A DNA stretch of 64,000 nt from Rhea pennata (GCF_028389875.1 NC_084702.1:38563053-38627052), one strand, 5' to 3'; counted from the stretch's first letter, positions 23,353 through 37,811 are shown. Program-made: numbers and translations. Notes: generated from the letters alone by a model not told the origin.

Positions 23353-26300
23353 ATGGCAGTCCAGCAGAGGACAGTCCCAGGCTGTTGGGAGCACAAATCC
23401 GAGTAGGAGAGGGGCCTGCTCCAGTGCGGGTGGCTGCAAAACCATCACTGCTGCAAAAGCACCGAGGGCGGACACAGAGCACGGGCAGGAAGTTAGCTAC
23501 TTATTTAGCTACATTTTTCCACACTTACTTCAAATATTTTGTAATTCACCCTGTTTGGTGAATGGTTTGGAGCGTTGCTTTGGTGTTCTCAGTCAGTCTG
23601 GGAATACAAAAATATGACAGAATAAGGAGGACGTAATATTTTTCTAACAGTGAGCACAATTTTGTTCGAACTGCGGAAGTTACTTTGAATAAATGGTTAT
23701 CACGTGAAAGTAGTTACTGCTTTTCAAGCAGACAGTTGTTTGTATAAAGCTTTGTTTCCTGCTTATCAATTTGTAAGTACTGAATTAGAATTTAAAGCAC
23801 CTCTATTCCTAGTTGGATTAGTTAAAATTAGGAAACATGCTCAACTGAAATGGAAAATAATTCTTTCAGGCTTTTGTAGAGTGTAGCCGTTTTTTAATCT
23901 CTCTTTTTTTTAAAAAAAGCACTATTTTTGTATAAGCCAACAGCTTTTAGATTCTAAAATTAAACTTTTTTCTAGTTTTTCTGAACACATAGATCGTTGT
24001 CTATGTTTCTTTATCAATTTCTATTATAATCAAGATATTAATAAGCTTACCATATAAAGATCTGCATGGTTGCATCAAAGCACGCCACAAAAAGGGGTTT
24101 CCGCCCAGAACTAAGTGGATGCTTTTATAACAAAAAATGAACAGGACAATTTTTCAAATGCAAGTGTTGAAACATGTAGCTGTATCTTTTGGTATATTAT
24201 TCCTCTTTCTCCATTCCAGTATTTTCCCTACCTGAGTATCTTGTCCTGCCTGTAGCTGGTGTTTGTAAATAAACCTGCCACGCGTTACTGAATATCATCT
24301 CTTAATAGTCCAGCCAAACGCAGTCAGATCCTGGGTATCTCTGTAGCTGAGGGGCGGGCTGACCTTTCTGAGATGGCTCCAGCTCACACACCTTTGAAAA
24401 GGCGAATCTCCATTTCTGCCTGGGACAGGACTCCCTGACACTCGCCTGAGACTCTCCTCGTTGGTGTCTCTGGGTTATTTTTACCTAGTTTTCAGTTGTG
24501 TTACCTCGCAGTCTCCATGGATGTGGCATTTCCAAAAGTTTTGTGTGAAAAAGCAGCAAATAACTGCTGGAATGTAGGGTCACGGAGACAACCTTTTAAA
24601 ATAAAAACTGTGAGTATCAGCCAAAAGATGCACAATCTTCTGAGATAAGGATTTTAAACTAGTGAAATCTATATGCAAACTACCTTACCTGCACTTGTCA
24701 TTTCACTCCTTTCTTTACGCAGACATGCTTTGGTATTTGTGCCCTTGATAGGGGAAGCGATGGACAACTTGCTGCAGGCTCGGTGCTGGATTTTGCAGAA
24801 TCCCAGGCTGGTAAATCCACACAGATCAAACCACTGCCTGCTCAGATCAGATCTAGACTCAGTATAAGCACATTAACTGAAGAATTACATCTGAACTAAT
24901 AATCCCCCAGTCTCAACAGGGCTCCAAAGCTGTAACATCTCTGCACCGTGTCTGGATGAAATGCAGATTACACCTGACAGCTCAGTGCTTCTACTTTCTG
25001 TTGCCATGCTCTTTCCAGGCTGGGGTTAGGACAGACGGAGTCTGTGCCCCATGCTAGCCCTCAATGATGTTGGCTTTTTGGTTTCTCTGTGCTTAATAAA
25101 TCTGCCTCTGCGATTTTCGGGTGAGAATTTGTAATGGTCTAACGTTGATTTTAGATTGAAAATTAGAAAGAATAATCAGTTTTAACCTGTCTTGTAGCCA
25201 AATTGTAATTTCCCAGTTTCTCCTCAGTTACACTTCATCTTTTTTTTCCCCCCATTACCTTGTCTGTATATTTCCTTTAACAAATCTTTTAAACTAAACA
25301 AGGAGCAAATAACCCATTAAATTGAATAGATACACAAAGCAGGCATCATGGTCATAAAAATAAAACATTCCCCAATATGTCATCATCCAAATTTACAGTT
25401 GTCATCTTGATGCCTTTCCATTGATTGAATTAATCCATATTTATGATAGTATGAGTAAAAGCCCTCATCTTTTAAGGAGCCAGGGGTCATTTTTCCATGG
25501 GCAAATGGAAAATGCCTTTCTCACAGAGGGAAACCAATAGAGATGTCAGTAGTGACAGAAAGACATAAACAAGTCATGTAGCAGAATGCATAGCTGACTT
25601 TAAACCAGCTTTGTGCTGGCCTCTGAAGGCTACTGTATTCCTTTTTCATGCTGGTATGTGCAGAACATGCTCGTTTTGGTCTATGGGACAGGCAATACTT
25701 CGTAGGTTGAAGCTCAGCTGCATTTTGAGATCCCAAAATGGCTTTTTAACACTGTGAAGAAATGCACTTCCTATGCTTATTGTATTGCTTGTACTGCTGG
25801 AAGTGACACTTCACAATGTACATTTTTCTTCTGGCACTTCTATTTCATGCTGCACAATTTTATTTTCTCATGGACCCCAGAAAGATACCAAGCGTTCTTT
25901 TCAGATGCTCAGCTAGTTCAATAACATTGATCAAAGGATTTTCAGTTAAACTTAGTTTTTGGCAGCAAATTAGCTCAGGCGCAAGTTCCCTCTAGAACAC
26001 AGTTGGCATCTAATTTAATACAAACCAGTCACACTCAGGCTTCAACAGCTGGGAAACATTTTATGATATCTAATTGAGTTTTGTAGAGCTGCAAAGATTT
26101 TGATACAGCAGAGTTTTCCTCAATATGTTAGTATCGTATCACTGTGATTCAATGCATTGAAACATTTACTACAGGACCAAGATATGGCAAGACAGCATTT
26201 GTCATCTTTTTTCTCACCCGCTTGGAGCTAACTGTTATTCTCTGTGTTTCTGAGTATTGACTCTGTTGCTACTTGGAGTCTAGGGGCTATCTGACCTTGT

Positions 26301-26433
26301 GTGTTTGGTCAGGACACTTTCTTATGCCTCCTACATTGCTGTCATATGTCATGAGAAAAGCTCTTCAGGATGTGGTGTATTTTATTTTGCTGCACTACCA
26401 TAGCTCAATAATAATTCAGAGAATACTGCATAA
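23353..26433. other. Mixed-composition non-coding DNA
   Basis: No gene is supported. 23353-23490 is still fairly GC-rich. The stretches 24280-24560 and 24690-25130 are more GC-rich than average and each has an AATAAA-type hexamer near it (24267-24275 and 25094-25100), which made me consider a retroviral LTR. I could not find matching TG...CA ends or a target duplication. Confidence 0.4.
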
Positions 26434-26451
26434 GGGGGGGGGGAGGGAGGG
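26434..26451 (+). repeat. G-run with quadruplex potential
   Basis: Ten guanines at 26434-26443 are followed by A, GGG, A and GGGG. Four or more G-triplets with one-base loops fit the intramolecular G-quadruplex pattern. A short TATC microsatellite follows at about 26462-26477. Confidence 0.75.
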
Positions 26452-26477
26452 CAGAAGGATTATATATCTATCTATCA

Positions 26478-29400
26478 GGTGAATGTAGCCTGCAAGTCCT
26501 CCATGATTTATGGAAAATTGTGTTTATAATGAGTAATCTTGCCACAATAAAATAGATTAAAATGTGCCCTCGGTTACACCAAAACCTGTCAGATTGTCTC
26601 GGTGGTCCTCAGTGCCACCCAAAGTATAATTTAGTATAATTTGGGGCACGATCCTTGGTACAACTCAATACATTTGTGCTGATCTGAAGTTCACTGTTTA
26701 CAAATGCTTATTACTTTAAGACATCCTTCAGGTAAAGGAAAATTACCATATAAATTACTTCCAGTCCTTGCTTCCCTCCCCGATCCCTGCCCACTTGGGC
26801 TCTTTGCTATGATATTTTGATATTTTCATACAAGAAATCATGTGAAACTTTAAATACATTTTGTTACAATTTTTTATGTTAACTGATTTTATACAACATG
26901 GCCTTACGAATAGAAATAGGCAAATAAATTTGATTCCATTCTGACTCATACATCTTTAAAAGAACTGATAAGGACGTTCTTGCTGAAAAGTGAAGTCTGC
27001 CTTCATTTACATCTGAGCAATGCCGTATTTTGAAAGGGAGATATGGAAGTTTTAAAAGTGAACAATGGTATCTCACAGCTGTAACCGAAGGCAAAACTGT
27101 CCTAGATAATCTTAGCAAGAATGTGTAAATCAGCAAAAAAATAATGCTTGAGTCTTATGATTTTGTGCTTTGGAAAAGCAGGTAAACCAAACAAATTTAT
27201 TAGAGATGCTACTAAACTACAATAAACAAAGAAGGCGGTGATGGTATTTTCATCACAAGTTTTGTAATCGCACTTTAAATGAGGATTTTTGGCAATTGTT
27301 CTGTTTGCTTATGGGACAAAAGAACTCTTGTGTGCCAGGATTTTCTGTATTTACTATTGATGTTCCAAATACAGAGACTTTGGTGATTAAAAAGAGGGCG
27401 GATACTGTAATTAAAGTATGGGCTAGATTAATTTGTATTGATACAAACCTACTGGTATTCTGCCAGCTTAATTGCATGCACCATTACAGTCACACTGCAA
27501 CCCCCAAATCTGGGAAATGAGTATGGTAGCAAACAGGTTATTTCCTAAGTAGAAGAACCAGCAATGCATGGTTTCCGGAGGATTTCTGTCCTTTTTTTCC
27601 TATACTCCATCTCCTTCCCTGTCTGGCAAGGTGGTTGTAGCACACCCTGTGCCTCACTTGCAGCCGCTGGCTGGCTCTCAGGTGCCTCAGACCAGATCAG
27701 CAGCCAGGCTCTAATTGTAGGCAGGGACACAGATGTTGCATTTTTGTCTCTACCAGCCTCTGCAACATCAAATTTTGAGTCCTTTGCCCTATGTCAGATC
27801 AGGCTGATGATAGCCAAGAGTTCAAAACGTAAGATGGGCAGGTGGACAACACAATTTCATAAGCCTCATTTCCTCAGGGAACTAGGTGGGAAACCAAAAC
27901 AGTAGCATAAGGTTCAGCTGAAATAAAATAACCTTACAATCTGACACTGACTTTAAACAGTAAGTCTGTGGTTGTTTTCTCAAGCTTTCAGAAGAAAATA
28001 GAAACTATGTTTATTTAAACCTGCGCAGATTAGCGTGTCATTTATAGGTTCAGACTTCTGTTTTTCTACATTACTGGTAGTTGCTTTTTAATCTGTGATG
28101 TTTTAGGCAGAGATTTAACAGATGGTTAGGATTTTATGTAAGCTGTCATGGCTGGCTGCTACATTGAAAACAACCCAAAACCTGAAACAAACACATCTAG
28201 ATTAGAAAAAATCAAACATTAAGTAAAACAGTCTGAACTAATGCCTGTTCTGCTTGGTTTGCTGAAAAGCATAAAAATAATGGCAACGCAGGGCTGTTCA
28301 TCCCAAAGTCACACTACCTGATTCATGGTGACTATGTGTCTAAAACTCAGCTTCTGTCTCATCTGCCCTCTCCCTTCCACTTAACAGCTTATGGCGCATA
28401 ACTAATACTATAAGAGAGCTACTCACAGGCAGGAGTAGATGAGTACCCTAATTTTATTAGAGACTTGCAGGTACTGTGCTTGGTCTGGAAGCAAGACAGT
28501 GCCAATGAAGTTACTTTTAATTCCTTTCTGCTAAGCATAACATTCCAGATAATATGTTTAAGATGGTATTGTGATCTAGAGTAGTTTCAAACACAATATT
28601 CTTCATTAAAACATACTTCACTGTAACAACAAAAAAGAAAAACAGATTTTCTTTCTAGACTTTAACATTACTAAAAAAAAATGGTATTATTATGGGCTCA
28701 TACACTATTTTAACACAAAGAACTAAAACAGCTGACTGCTAACTCCCAATTCTTTGGTTCAGTCTCCTTGTAGGTAGATGAAACTGTGTGTTTACCTGGC
28801 CCTAAAGCAGCAGAATGTTGGGGAAAACAGAATTTAGATTTAGTGTTTCAGCTCCTTGCCATAAGAAACAACTACATTCCCTGCTTTGATTCTATTTTCT
28901 ACAGATATTTGAAGTCTGAGATGAACATTTACTCCAGGAGGATCTGTGACCACACAGAAGCCAAAGAAAACTATTTGGGCTGAAATTAGTCCAGACTGTT
29001 ACTAGTGCTTAGTGGCCAAAAGGCTGAAAAGCTGTGGAAGTCACATCGTATCTTGTCAGCTAAACTGCTGCATGCTGATACTCAAAAATAAATGGCATAA
29101 ATCTCAACATGTTCAAATGCCAACTGTCAGAGCCAAAATTGGGGTGTTGAAGTTACTTGCTCCCAAGAATAATAGTTGATGTAGTGTCTGGGAGAATCTG
29201 TACATTAACAACCATAGAACTAGTAAATAAGAACCCTTTCTAAACCATACTCATAATCTGACAGAAATAGTATGTATTGAGATGAAGCATTTATTCTTTT
29301 AACAAGAAGTCTGATAGTTATCCTAGAGTGAATCAGGTGATTTATTTTTTAAAACATTTTGCCAATAATCTCTTCTGAAGCTTCTATGTGCTTAGTAAGA

Positions 29401-32400
29401 AAGAGAAGCATTTTAAACATACACTTTTATTTTGGCTGAATAGACTATTTCATATAGCGCACTCCAAAATGGACTTTTTGAAAACTGTCTTTAAAAATGA
29501 AAAAAAGGTCATGTACTATGAGTATAGTAGGAGAGATCTGAAAAGGTTGGTCACAGTTCAGATCCCAAAAGAGGATGTACACTCCTTTTTCCGTTTGCAT
29601 CTTAAAAATGGCTAAGCGATTTTTGACACAAAAAGGAATATTAGGTAAGTACTCAATGTTGCTTAAGCGATCTTAAGATGCAGTTCAGCAGCTGATATCC
29701 AGGAAGCATGCCGGAATCCTATAATGCTAAAATGTAGCACAAACCACCAGAAAATACTCTATGGATCACTTGTTTTAGATGATATTTCAAAAACAGTACA
29801 CTCTCTGAAAACACAGGCTGATTTTGCTTTCACACCATAGCAACTGTCTCTGCCTCTTTTCTTATTACAGTGGTAATAAAAAAGTATCTTGGCTGCAGAC
29901 TGAGATGACAGTTTTTATTATAGCTCCATTGTACACTTACCCCAAAGTCACCAATACGTTACGCTTTCCATTTTTTTTCTTTGTAGGAGGATTTTGCAGT
30001 TCTATTAATAATCTTTTAGAGAAATTAAGAGCTCAAAGCCAAAGGAAACATAACCATTGTTATTACAGAAAAGATTTACATAAGAGTGACTTAATGGATT
30101 TTAAACATGAAATAAAGATTTTTCAACAGAAGGATGATGATGTCCTACGTTAGTGAAGTTGTACTTAAGAAATACCTTGTTACTGCACACCATGTAATTT
30201 CAGTATTACCATCCTTGTCAGACTGCTTAAAAACACTTTGTTTAAAAAAAAGAAAAAAAAAGCAAAACAGGCACCCAGTACAGACACTTGTCTGAAGTAG
30301 TCTTGTTACCTGCTTTATGTTCTGGTGTCATCCAAATACCAATGACATTTGGGTCTATAAAATAATTCTGATTAGAGTCTCCTTGCTTGTTATAGCCTAC
30401 AAGAAAGCAGGTATTGAGGATTTATGCAGTTATGGAAAAATTGCAACTGATCTAAGCATTTGAAAAAATTAAGCAAAACAGAACATCCATGTCCTTGACT
30501 ATGAAAATGGTGCACTGTGAAGGGGCTTTAGTGGAGTGACTCTGGTTTCTGGATCTCCCACTCACATTTCCCTGTACCAAAAGAGCAAACTTTATTTTCT
30601 CTCACATTCAACTCAGACATAGTTTTCTAGCTGTATATTACTGCCAACATAGATTAGTTAAAAAAAAAAAAAAAAAAAAAGGCAAAATCAGAGGTGACCT
30701 TGAAAATCTTCCAGAGACAAAATGAGATTCACGAGAAAACCAACATTCGTTCTAGTGGACAGAGAGATGAGAATACGTCTCTACGTAGGAACCGGGTTGG
30801 GAGTTTAATTGGCAACCTATGTGCAAATGTGCGGTGGGTATGCTTCATGCTGCAGCTGTGCCGTTACTGCCTACCTGTTATCTCGATGAAGCTAAGGAAA
30901 ACACATTCTTGGTTAAAAGCTTTTCACCTGATAAAGTTCAGCAATAATAGCTCAAGGGAGAGCCCAGGGCTCAAGTTTTATTACTTTTGAGACATTTTTA
31001 CTCAACAGGACCTGGGAAAATAAAAGGCTTTTCTGTATGAGGAACTGATTAGATAGAATGAAAGGGAAGGGAGGAAAAGAATCACTTTCTTCACGAGTAG
31101 TTTGTAAATATGTAAAAATTCCAAATTCTACAAAACAAAATGAATCTGAAAAATAATTGATAGCGGCAAATGTGTACAATACAAATGTGAAGTCTTACCC
31201 CAGAGAAAAATCTTGGTGTTTTAATCTGCATCCAGATGCAACTTAATCTTCATGAAATTAGTCTCTGAACGTTTCCATGTACTACACAGTTATTTCAATG
31301 GTAGAACATTAATGAGCTCTGGAACACTGAGAATTTATTCTCATGTTCATCAAGAGCCCAATGTTCAACAAAGCAGTGTAAAGGGTTCTGTCAAATTTAA
31401 ATGGTTACCCATAAACCCAATGTATATGGCTTCTTGAAGATGATACATTGCTATAGAGTGACATGCTACATAGCTGTGCTATATTGCTGAAGGGCTTTTC
31501 TGTGCATTTGCAATAGCTGAATTCAAATTATTTTTACAGCTGTGATAAAATATGGAAGACTTTTAAAAGAATAAAGAAATAAAGGAAAATTCAATAGTAT
31601 AAATACAACAAAGCTAAAGCCAGAAGGGTTTTTCTTCTGCCCAGTATTTCCTCTTCCATTTTTATATTTGAGCACCTAAGGTTCAAAGTTTACCTCATTT
31701 ATGTTGTTATACTTAAAGTAGAGTCAATACTTCCTGCATAGCCATCTGCTCTTGTATTCCAGGGAGGTTAAAATGCTGTTGTTTTGTTGCAGGTAAAGAA
31801 AGCAGAAGTGACCAATGCATGTGTATTACAAAGTCAGTGATGCTGTTTACTGTTTCTCAGCTGCCCCTCTTTCTCATTTGGCATGTAAAAATAGAGCTTT
31901 AGAGCAGTAGAGTAGTTCTTTATTTGTAAATTATATTATAAGAATAATAAAGACTGGCATTTAGCTGTCATCTTAGGGAAACGGAATATTAGAAAGCAAT
32001 TAATATTGATTTATTTTCAAACAATAATAACACATCCTCATATATAAAATTCAATATATATAGCCTTCAGTATATATGTAGTTCTACTGAGTTGAAACCA
32101 CTAATCTAGTTCATAAAGGGTACATAAGAAATGAAATCAGATGTGTATACTTAGGCCAAAAAAGCAGTTAAACTGAGCAATAATTATCAAGTAGAAAAAA
32201 GAACCCAAACATTTAAACACTGAGGATTCATAGAGCTTTTAAACTATAAATAAAGATGATAGTGCAGTCAACTTTTTTTGACTGGACTGAGATTCAAGAA
32301 AATACCAAGTTCTGTTTATCCACATAGGCTTGCCTTCCCCTCTTGCCTCTTTATTAGCATTCTCAATGAAATATATTTGTTAATTTTCCCACTTGGCCAT

Positions 32401-35400
32401 ATATCAGTGCTGCCTAAGGTGGTTTTCATATTCCTGATTGCTGTCACTGCTCTTCCATTTAGTTTGTTTTATGTACACATCTATGCCATCAAAGCCATTG
32501 CTTCCAGAGTGTTTGAAGGCATCAACATTTTCATATTTGCCTTTGCTTTAACCAGGCCTACTTTAACTTTTACATCTGCTCTAAATGAGGAATGGTGGCA
32601 AAATGACCTTCTTGAGCAAGGCTATCACAAACCGGATAGTGACTCCATTTTGAGGAAAATGAGCATCTGCAAGGCATACCTTCCACTAATATATTCTAGG
32701 GGTGCTTGCACAGCCTAGTCCTGGCAAATAGTCTGGAGAACAGCATCTGTTAAGAGAAAAATGTGAGTGTAAATAGCACGTGTGTGGACTGAATACACAA
32801 AACTGTTCATATTACAGAGGAAGACAACCATCAACTGGATTAAACATTAGTTAGGGAATCAAGATACTTCTGATAAAAAGGAGTCAGCCTGAAAAGATGT
32901 ATTAAAAAATCATGAAGATTCATAACCCACACTGCCTATGAGAGTGTGTATGGAGTTATGTATGTGTGTGCATGATGTGAACGTCCTGAGCCTTCTTACA
33001 GAAGGGTATTTAGAAATTTGGGTGTTTACTAACACTTTGTGTCTCATATTGTGGTTTATCTGTTCTATTGCTGATACTGACCCTAAATGTATAGTTCATT
33101 GATGATGACTTTTGTTAATACATAAATAAATGAACAACAAATAAATAGATAAATGTTAATTATGATTTGGTTTAAAGCATGTGAACTAGGCAGATTTCCT
33201 CTGTGACAGTATATGTACGCGGAGCTCATACCGTGTCACCCCGCACTTCAGACCTACCCTTTCTCGTCTTGCAAGTCGTCAGACATACCCGTATTCTTTC
33301 TGTTAGATTGCATCTCATTGAGTATTCTGGCTCCTGTGCTCCTGTTCTGAAACATTCATCTTCCACATCCTGTACAAGGAGCACTGAGCTCATCCATTAA
33401 GACATATATTATTTCGCAGACTAAACCAGGAGAGGTTTCTCTCTATGTCTATTGAAGACCTGAGCTACCACAGATGTCATTTTTAATAATGTCCTAATAT
33501 TTATCATTCTGAAATACTGTTAAATAATTTGCATTTGACTAGAGCTTTTTTCTTCTGTCGTATGATGTATTTATAGATTTCCCTAAGGTTTTTGGATTCC
33601 AGTACGTGAGACAGATAGGAAAACATGCCCTTTACAAACACTGGATTTGGATTTAGAAGCACAGAAATCTTTTGTAGATGGGATATGAGATTTCTTAAGG
33701 GTTACTTAAGACATACAGCTTTGCTATATGCATATTTACTATCTATCAGAAAGTTACACTTTCTGGCATGGAATCAGCTGGTATTTATTTCTTTAATTGG
33801 AAAGTGCATGAAACTATGGTGCTTGGAAACCTATTCAGTCTACAGCTTCAGTCCAGATGCTGTAGAAGTTATGTTACGGTTGTACTTAGTTAAGGGCAGA
33901 ATATTCGACTGTACAGAGGGCCTGTGCTTTTTCATTTCTTTTTGTTTTTCCTTCTTTCATGCTTTTAATAGTACCAGAACATTCTGTACACCATCACCCA
34001 TAGTATCTCTGCAAGAGATTGAGTGAGTATTACCGACGTACCCGTAGTGGGACTAGTATCATATGAGGTAGGTACTTCGAAGTCTCCTTCCCTATGAAGA
34101 ATGAGAAACAAAAATGAGCACACTTGCAGCAGACTTGCACCAGATGCTCTGTAATTATTTCTCAGAAACTCCAAAGGAACTTTGCTTTTAAAACGATATA
34201 ACTCAATGTCTGTTTTAATGAAAGACCTATGAAACAGTGCTGGTGCTTGGAGACTTACTTAGTTGCCATGGTTCTCCTGGGCTTTCTGAAAGCCCAGAGG
34301 AGACTTATGGACATAGTTTAGAAATCAGGGCTGTGAGAGCCTGTGGAAAAAAATTTAGGAATCCTCTAAGAGACACTAGACTAATTCAGAAGGCTCTGTT
34401 CTTTTTGGCAGATCCTAAGGCGCTCAGTAAAATATGGCTCTGCTCCCACAGCTATACATCGGTATATAACAGCAGACTTCCAGGCAGCAGAACAGTAATC
34501 AAGACAAAAAAAAAAATGATTAAAGGCCACTCAAGCAAATAGGTCCCTGTGCTTGCTTTAAAGGATGTTACAATACTTTCATGACATTGGCATTTTTCCA
34601 TTTATAGTGAAAGTAAAATTTTCTTTATGTGTTCAGAAAATAATTTCTTCATATTTATCACGTTTGCTACTTACACCCTTTTAGTGGTGCTTTAAAAAAT
34701 GCCTCCCTCTGAGTGGTTTGCATTTTTCATTAGCTCACTAACCACATTCCTCTAAAGAGCATCATTATCAGAGAAATAGCTATTATGGATTCAAAAGAGT
34801 AAAAGTCCAAAAATTCAGTGCTTCATGATTATACTGCAGCTTTTAATTTTAACAGGTATTAAGCATATTCTGTCTCCAGATGATCACAATTTATATACAA
34901 GCTTTCTCTGAGAAGTACTTATTTGTGGAACTGCAGTTTCATGAAGGCTCAGGAAGCACCCTTAACATCATTTGTCATTTGAATATTATATTGAAAATGG
35001 ACAAAATGTTCTTATTTATTTAATCTAAAGGAAAAACAACTCTTTTGTACTGCACAGTGGTATCGATCCATTAATGTTGCCTGGAGAATATTTCTTACTG
35101 AAGTATGCAACATGTATAATACTTAATTCCAATACATGTTGTCATTCCATTCCTCAGCAAGATATTAATCGAAATGAATTGCCGTTGGCAGGATGGCCGT
35201 GAAGATAAATGTCAAAACTTCTTCATCCAAAATTAAAAAAAGTCATCTAAACACGCAAGCTCTGTGCCTGCAATCTCTGCAGTTCTAAGTATTATCTATA
35301 AATTTCAAACTTAAGGATTGTATTTTTGCAACTTCATCTACCCAGCACAAAATGTATTTGTATAAATACATATGTATATAGATAGATGAAATATCAATGC

Positions 35401-37394
35401 AACAAAAAATGGTATGATACTGTCATGGAGGGCACCTTTAAACAGAGAAGGAGATATTTCAAAATGATTGAGCAAATAAACCTATTTCAAGACGGATGAT
35501 AGATGATAAAATAATTCCCTGTGGTAAGCTGGTTGTTTCCACCAGGACAAACAAGCATCAGCACCTGACCACACACCGGGAGAGTGGCAGGGGCTGGCCG
35601 TAGTCCTTATCCTGGTAGTCTTCCTTTCACATCTATGTCATAAGTACACTTTTATCAAAGATGTGGGTCCAGAGGGTACAAGAACAGAATATACTACCCC
35701 TGAAATTCATGCATTTGAAAACTCTCTGTGTTCTTTACTGTATGTGCCTGCAGTCCCAATCTTTCTGTCCTTCGAGACATCATTACACTGCTTTTCCTGG
35801 TACAATCAAAATTAAAGTATCATCCCTCAGGGATTACACTGATGCCCGTTTCATACTAATGGGGCCTGAAAGATTTTGCAGACATCTTTTTGCTTAGAAA
35901 TATTCATACTTACATATTCTGAATAAACACGACTGTCTGTGGCGCTGCATCATCAATAGGAGCTCAAAAAAGAAAAGTATAGCAATTTCTACAGTTCTAG
36001 AAAGACTTATTAAATATTAATGCAGGGAAGTGGAAATGATCAGCTAATAATATCTGTTTGAATCTAATGTATATGAGATGCTGTGAAGTTGACGTCTTCT
36101 ATTTATCTGGGTAAGATTTTTTTTTAAAACTATCTCTATGGTAGTGGAAGTGTCTCTATTAGACAATGGGTTTTCTAATATAATATAATAAGCAAATATA
36201 GTAAGGGTATACTGGAACACTTTACAAAAAAGACATAACAATAAATGATTTTTTTCCATTATATCTTACAAAACTCCTGGTAAGAGCAAGCTCATCTGTT
36301 CCTGTTGATGTTCACTGAATATGACTGTGAATTACTAAATTATTTTTACACATGACCATTAAAAATTGACCAAAACTTATTTCAGTGATTTTCATGAATA
36401 GAATTTATGAGCATTTTCATGTCTTACATTAAAGTACAATTCATTTTATGTTGCTTCAGTTAACTTAAAAAGAATTGTCTAATTTAAATCAGCTTTCCAT
36501 CTGCTCATGCTTCATGTTGATAGGAGGTATATATTCAAAAGATAATTCTTATTCTCACATAGTACACCTTAAATGATGACAAAGAAATATCACATATTCT
36601 TAGCCTTTTTCCCACTCTCATTTCGCTGTAATCCTGCAAGAAACCAGTTATCCTGATTCTACTTTAATACAGGAGCTATACTACAACTGGCCAAATTGAC
36701 ATTAATTACTCAGTTTACTGTTGACGAAGATAAATAATGGTGAGGAGTGAAGGTTTTATTTTCATTTAAATAAATCTGGCAACAGTAAGTAAAATTAATG
36801 TGAGAGCAATTTTTTTTAATGCCCAGATTGCTGGAATATCCAGATTAAGTGAAAGCAAAAAACAGGTCTCAAGTAAGTTAATTTTTTTCTGCTCTTCATT
36901 GTGATCATGTCCACAAAGATAATCATCTGCTTTCATATGCATAGGGACAGAATACAAGTGAGTTAAAAACAAATTCAGATAAGGTGTCCAAAGGGGTTCT
37001 GTGCTTGCCTGCATGACAGACTGGTGGGTAGAGTCTTGGTCTCAAATCCGCATTCAGCAGAACAGGCAATACTCTAAGTCTGCAAATTTTCACATTCCTG
37101 GAGGCTTTTCTACAGTGTTTTCATTATAACTTTTATGTCTTTCATCAAATCTAACAACCACACATTTTCCACTGGAGTCACCCTGCTGTGTCAGGTAGTC
37201 CCATTGGTCATATTCATGGGCACCATAATGAACACCACACAGCTGTCTTGAAATTCAGATGAATAAGTGAAAAGTGTAACCTTTATGCTTGCTCTTCGGA
37301 TCTCACCCACCTTCTTTTACCAGATTGCCTGCTCCGAGTTGATTACTGTGCTCATACTGCTTAAATCCTAAGCCTCATCTTCTGACTGACAGCT
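26478..37394. other. Unique AT-rich non-coding DNA
   Basis: Eleven kilobases in which I find no gene and no recognised transposon. There is an A21 homopolymer at 30660-30680. The longest frames are 32278-32718 (about 146 codons, beginning only at a TTG) and 33625-34026 (133 codons from ATG). Both are rich in Phe, Leu, Ile and Ser, match no family I know, and lack convincing exon boundaries, so I do not call them genes. Confidence 0.45.
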
Positions 37395-37673
37395 TCTCTC
37401 CCAGCTAAAGAAAGGTCATCTAGGTCAATCCCTTCCTCGTGAACAACTGTGTGTAAACTTTTCCTGCCAGATTACTGTTTAAGCTGTGCTTCCAGACCTC
37501 TAAAGCATCGTGAGACCTGTTCCAGTGCCTCTCTATCCTAAGAAGCTTTCTCTTCACTTATAGCCTAAAGGAGTCTTAATGCAATGACTTCTTGTCCTAT
37601 TCAGTTCCACAAGGCTGCTGCTTCCACTAGACTGAGCTGAGTATCTTCACAAAATACATGAGTAAAGATTTTT
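37395..37673 (-). mobile_element. CR1 3' fragment, minus strand
   Basis: The plus strand reads aaggtcatctaggtcaatccc, the complement of the CR1 3' UTR. It is followed at 37517-37537 by acctgttccagtgcctctct, the complement of the CR1 ORF2 motif encoding Arg-His-Trp-Asn, and then by ttgtcctattcag further right. Order and spacing match the final 250 bases of CR1. It is older than its inverted partner at 37812-38150. Confidence 0.65.
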
Positions 37674-37807
37674 GAGGAAAGAGAGGAGATGAAAGGAAAA
37701 AGGAGAGGAGAGGAAGGAGGACAGGAGAGAAAAAAGGAGAGGATAAGAGAAAGGAGAGAAGAGGAAAAAGAAGAGGAGAGGAAAAAAGAGGAGAAGAGAG
37801 GAGAGGA
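37674..37807 (+). repeat. Polypurine (GGAGA/GGAAA)n tract
   Basis: About 134 bases that are almost pure purine on the plus strand, with only three or four pyrimidines. They are built from shuffled GGAGA, GGAAA and GAGAG units. Such homopurine-homopyrimidine mirror-like DNA can form triplex (H-DNA). The minus-strand frame over it (37601-37975) encodes only Ser/Phe/Leu low complexity and is not a gene. The tract is wedged exactly between two CR1 3' pieces in opposite orientation. Confidence 0.85.
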
Positions 37808-37811
37808 ATCG

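Noticed and set aside
23015..23617. 200-codon plus-strand frame
   Set aside because: It runs through an A-rich tract giving poly-lysine, spans unrelated composition blocks, and has no recognisable domain.
24240..25180. Possible retroviral LTR
   Set aside because: Polyadenylation-like hexamers and GC-rich U5-like stretches are present, but I found no paired TG...CA ends, no target-site duplication and no primer-binding site.
32278..32718. 146-codon frame with hydrophobic segments (receptor-like at first glance)
   Set aside because: It starts only at a TTG, has no splice context, and its hydrophobicity is explained by T-rich DNA. No receptor motif is present.
33625..34026. 133-codon ATG frame
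   Set aside because: There is no family resemblance, promoter or splice sites, and the composition is as expected by chance.
37017..37068. tRNA-like A-box/B-box resemblance (tgggtagagtc, ggtctcaaatccgc)
   Set aside because: The B box is imperfect and I could not fold an acceptor or anticodon stem around it.
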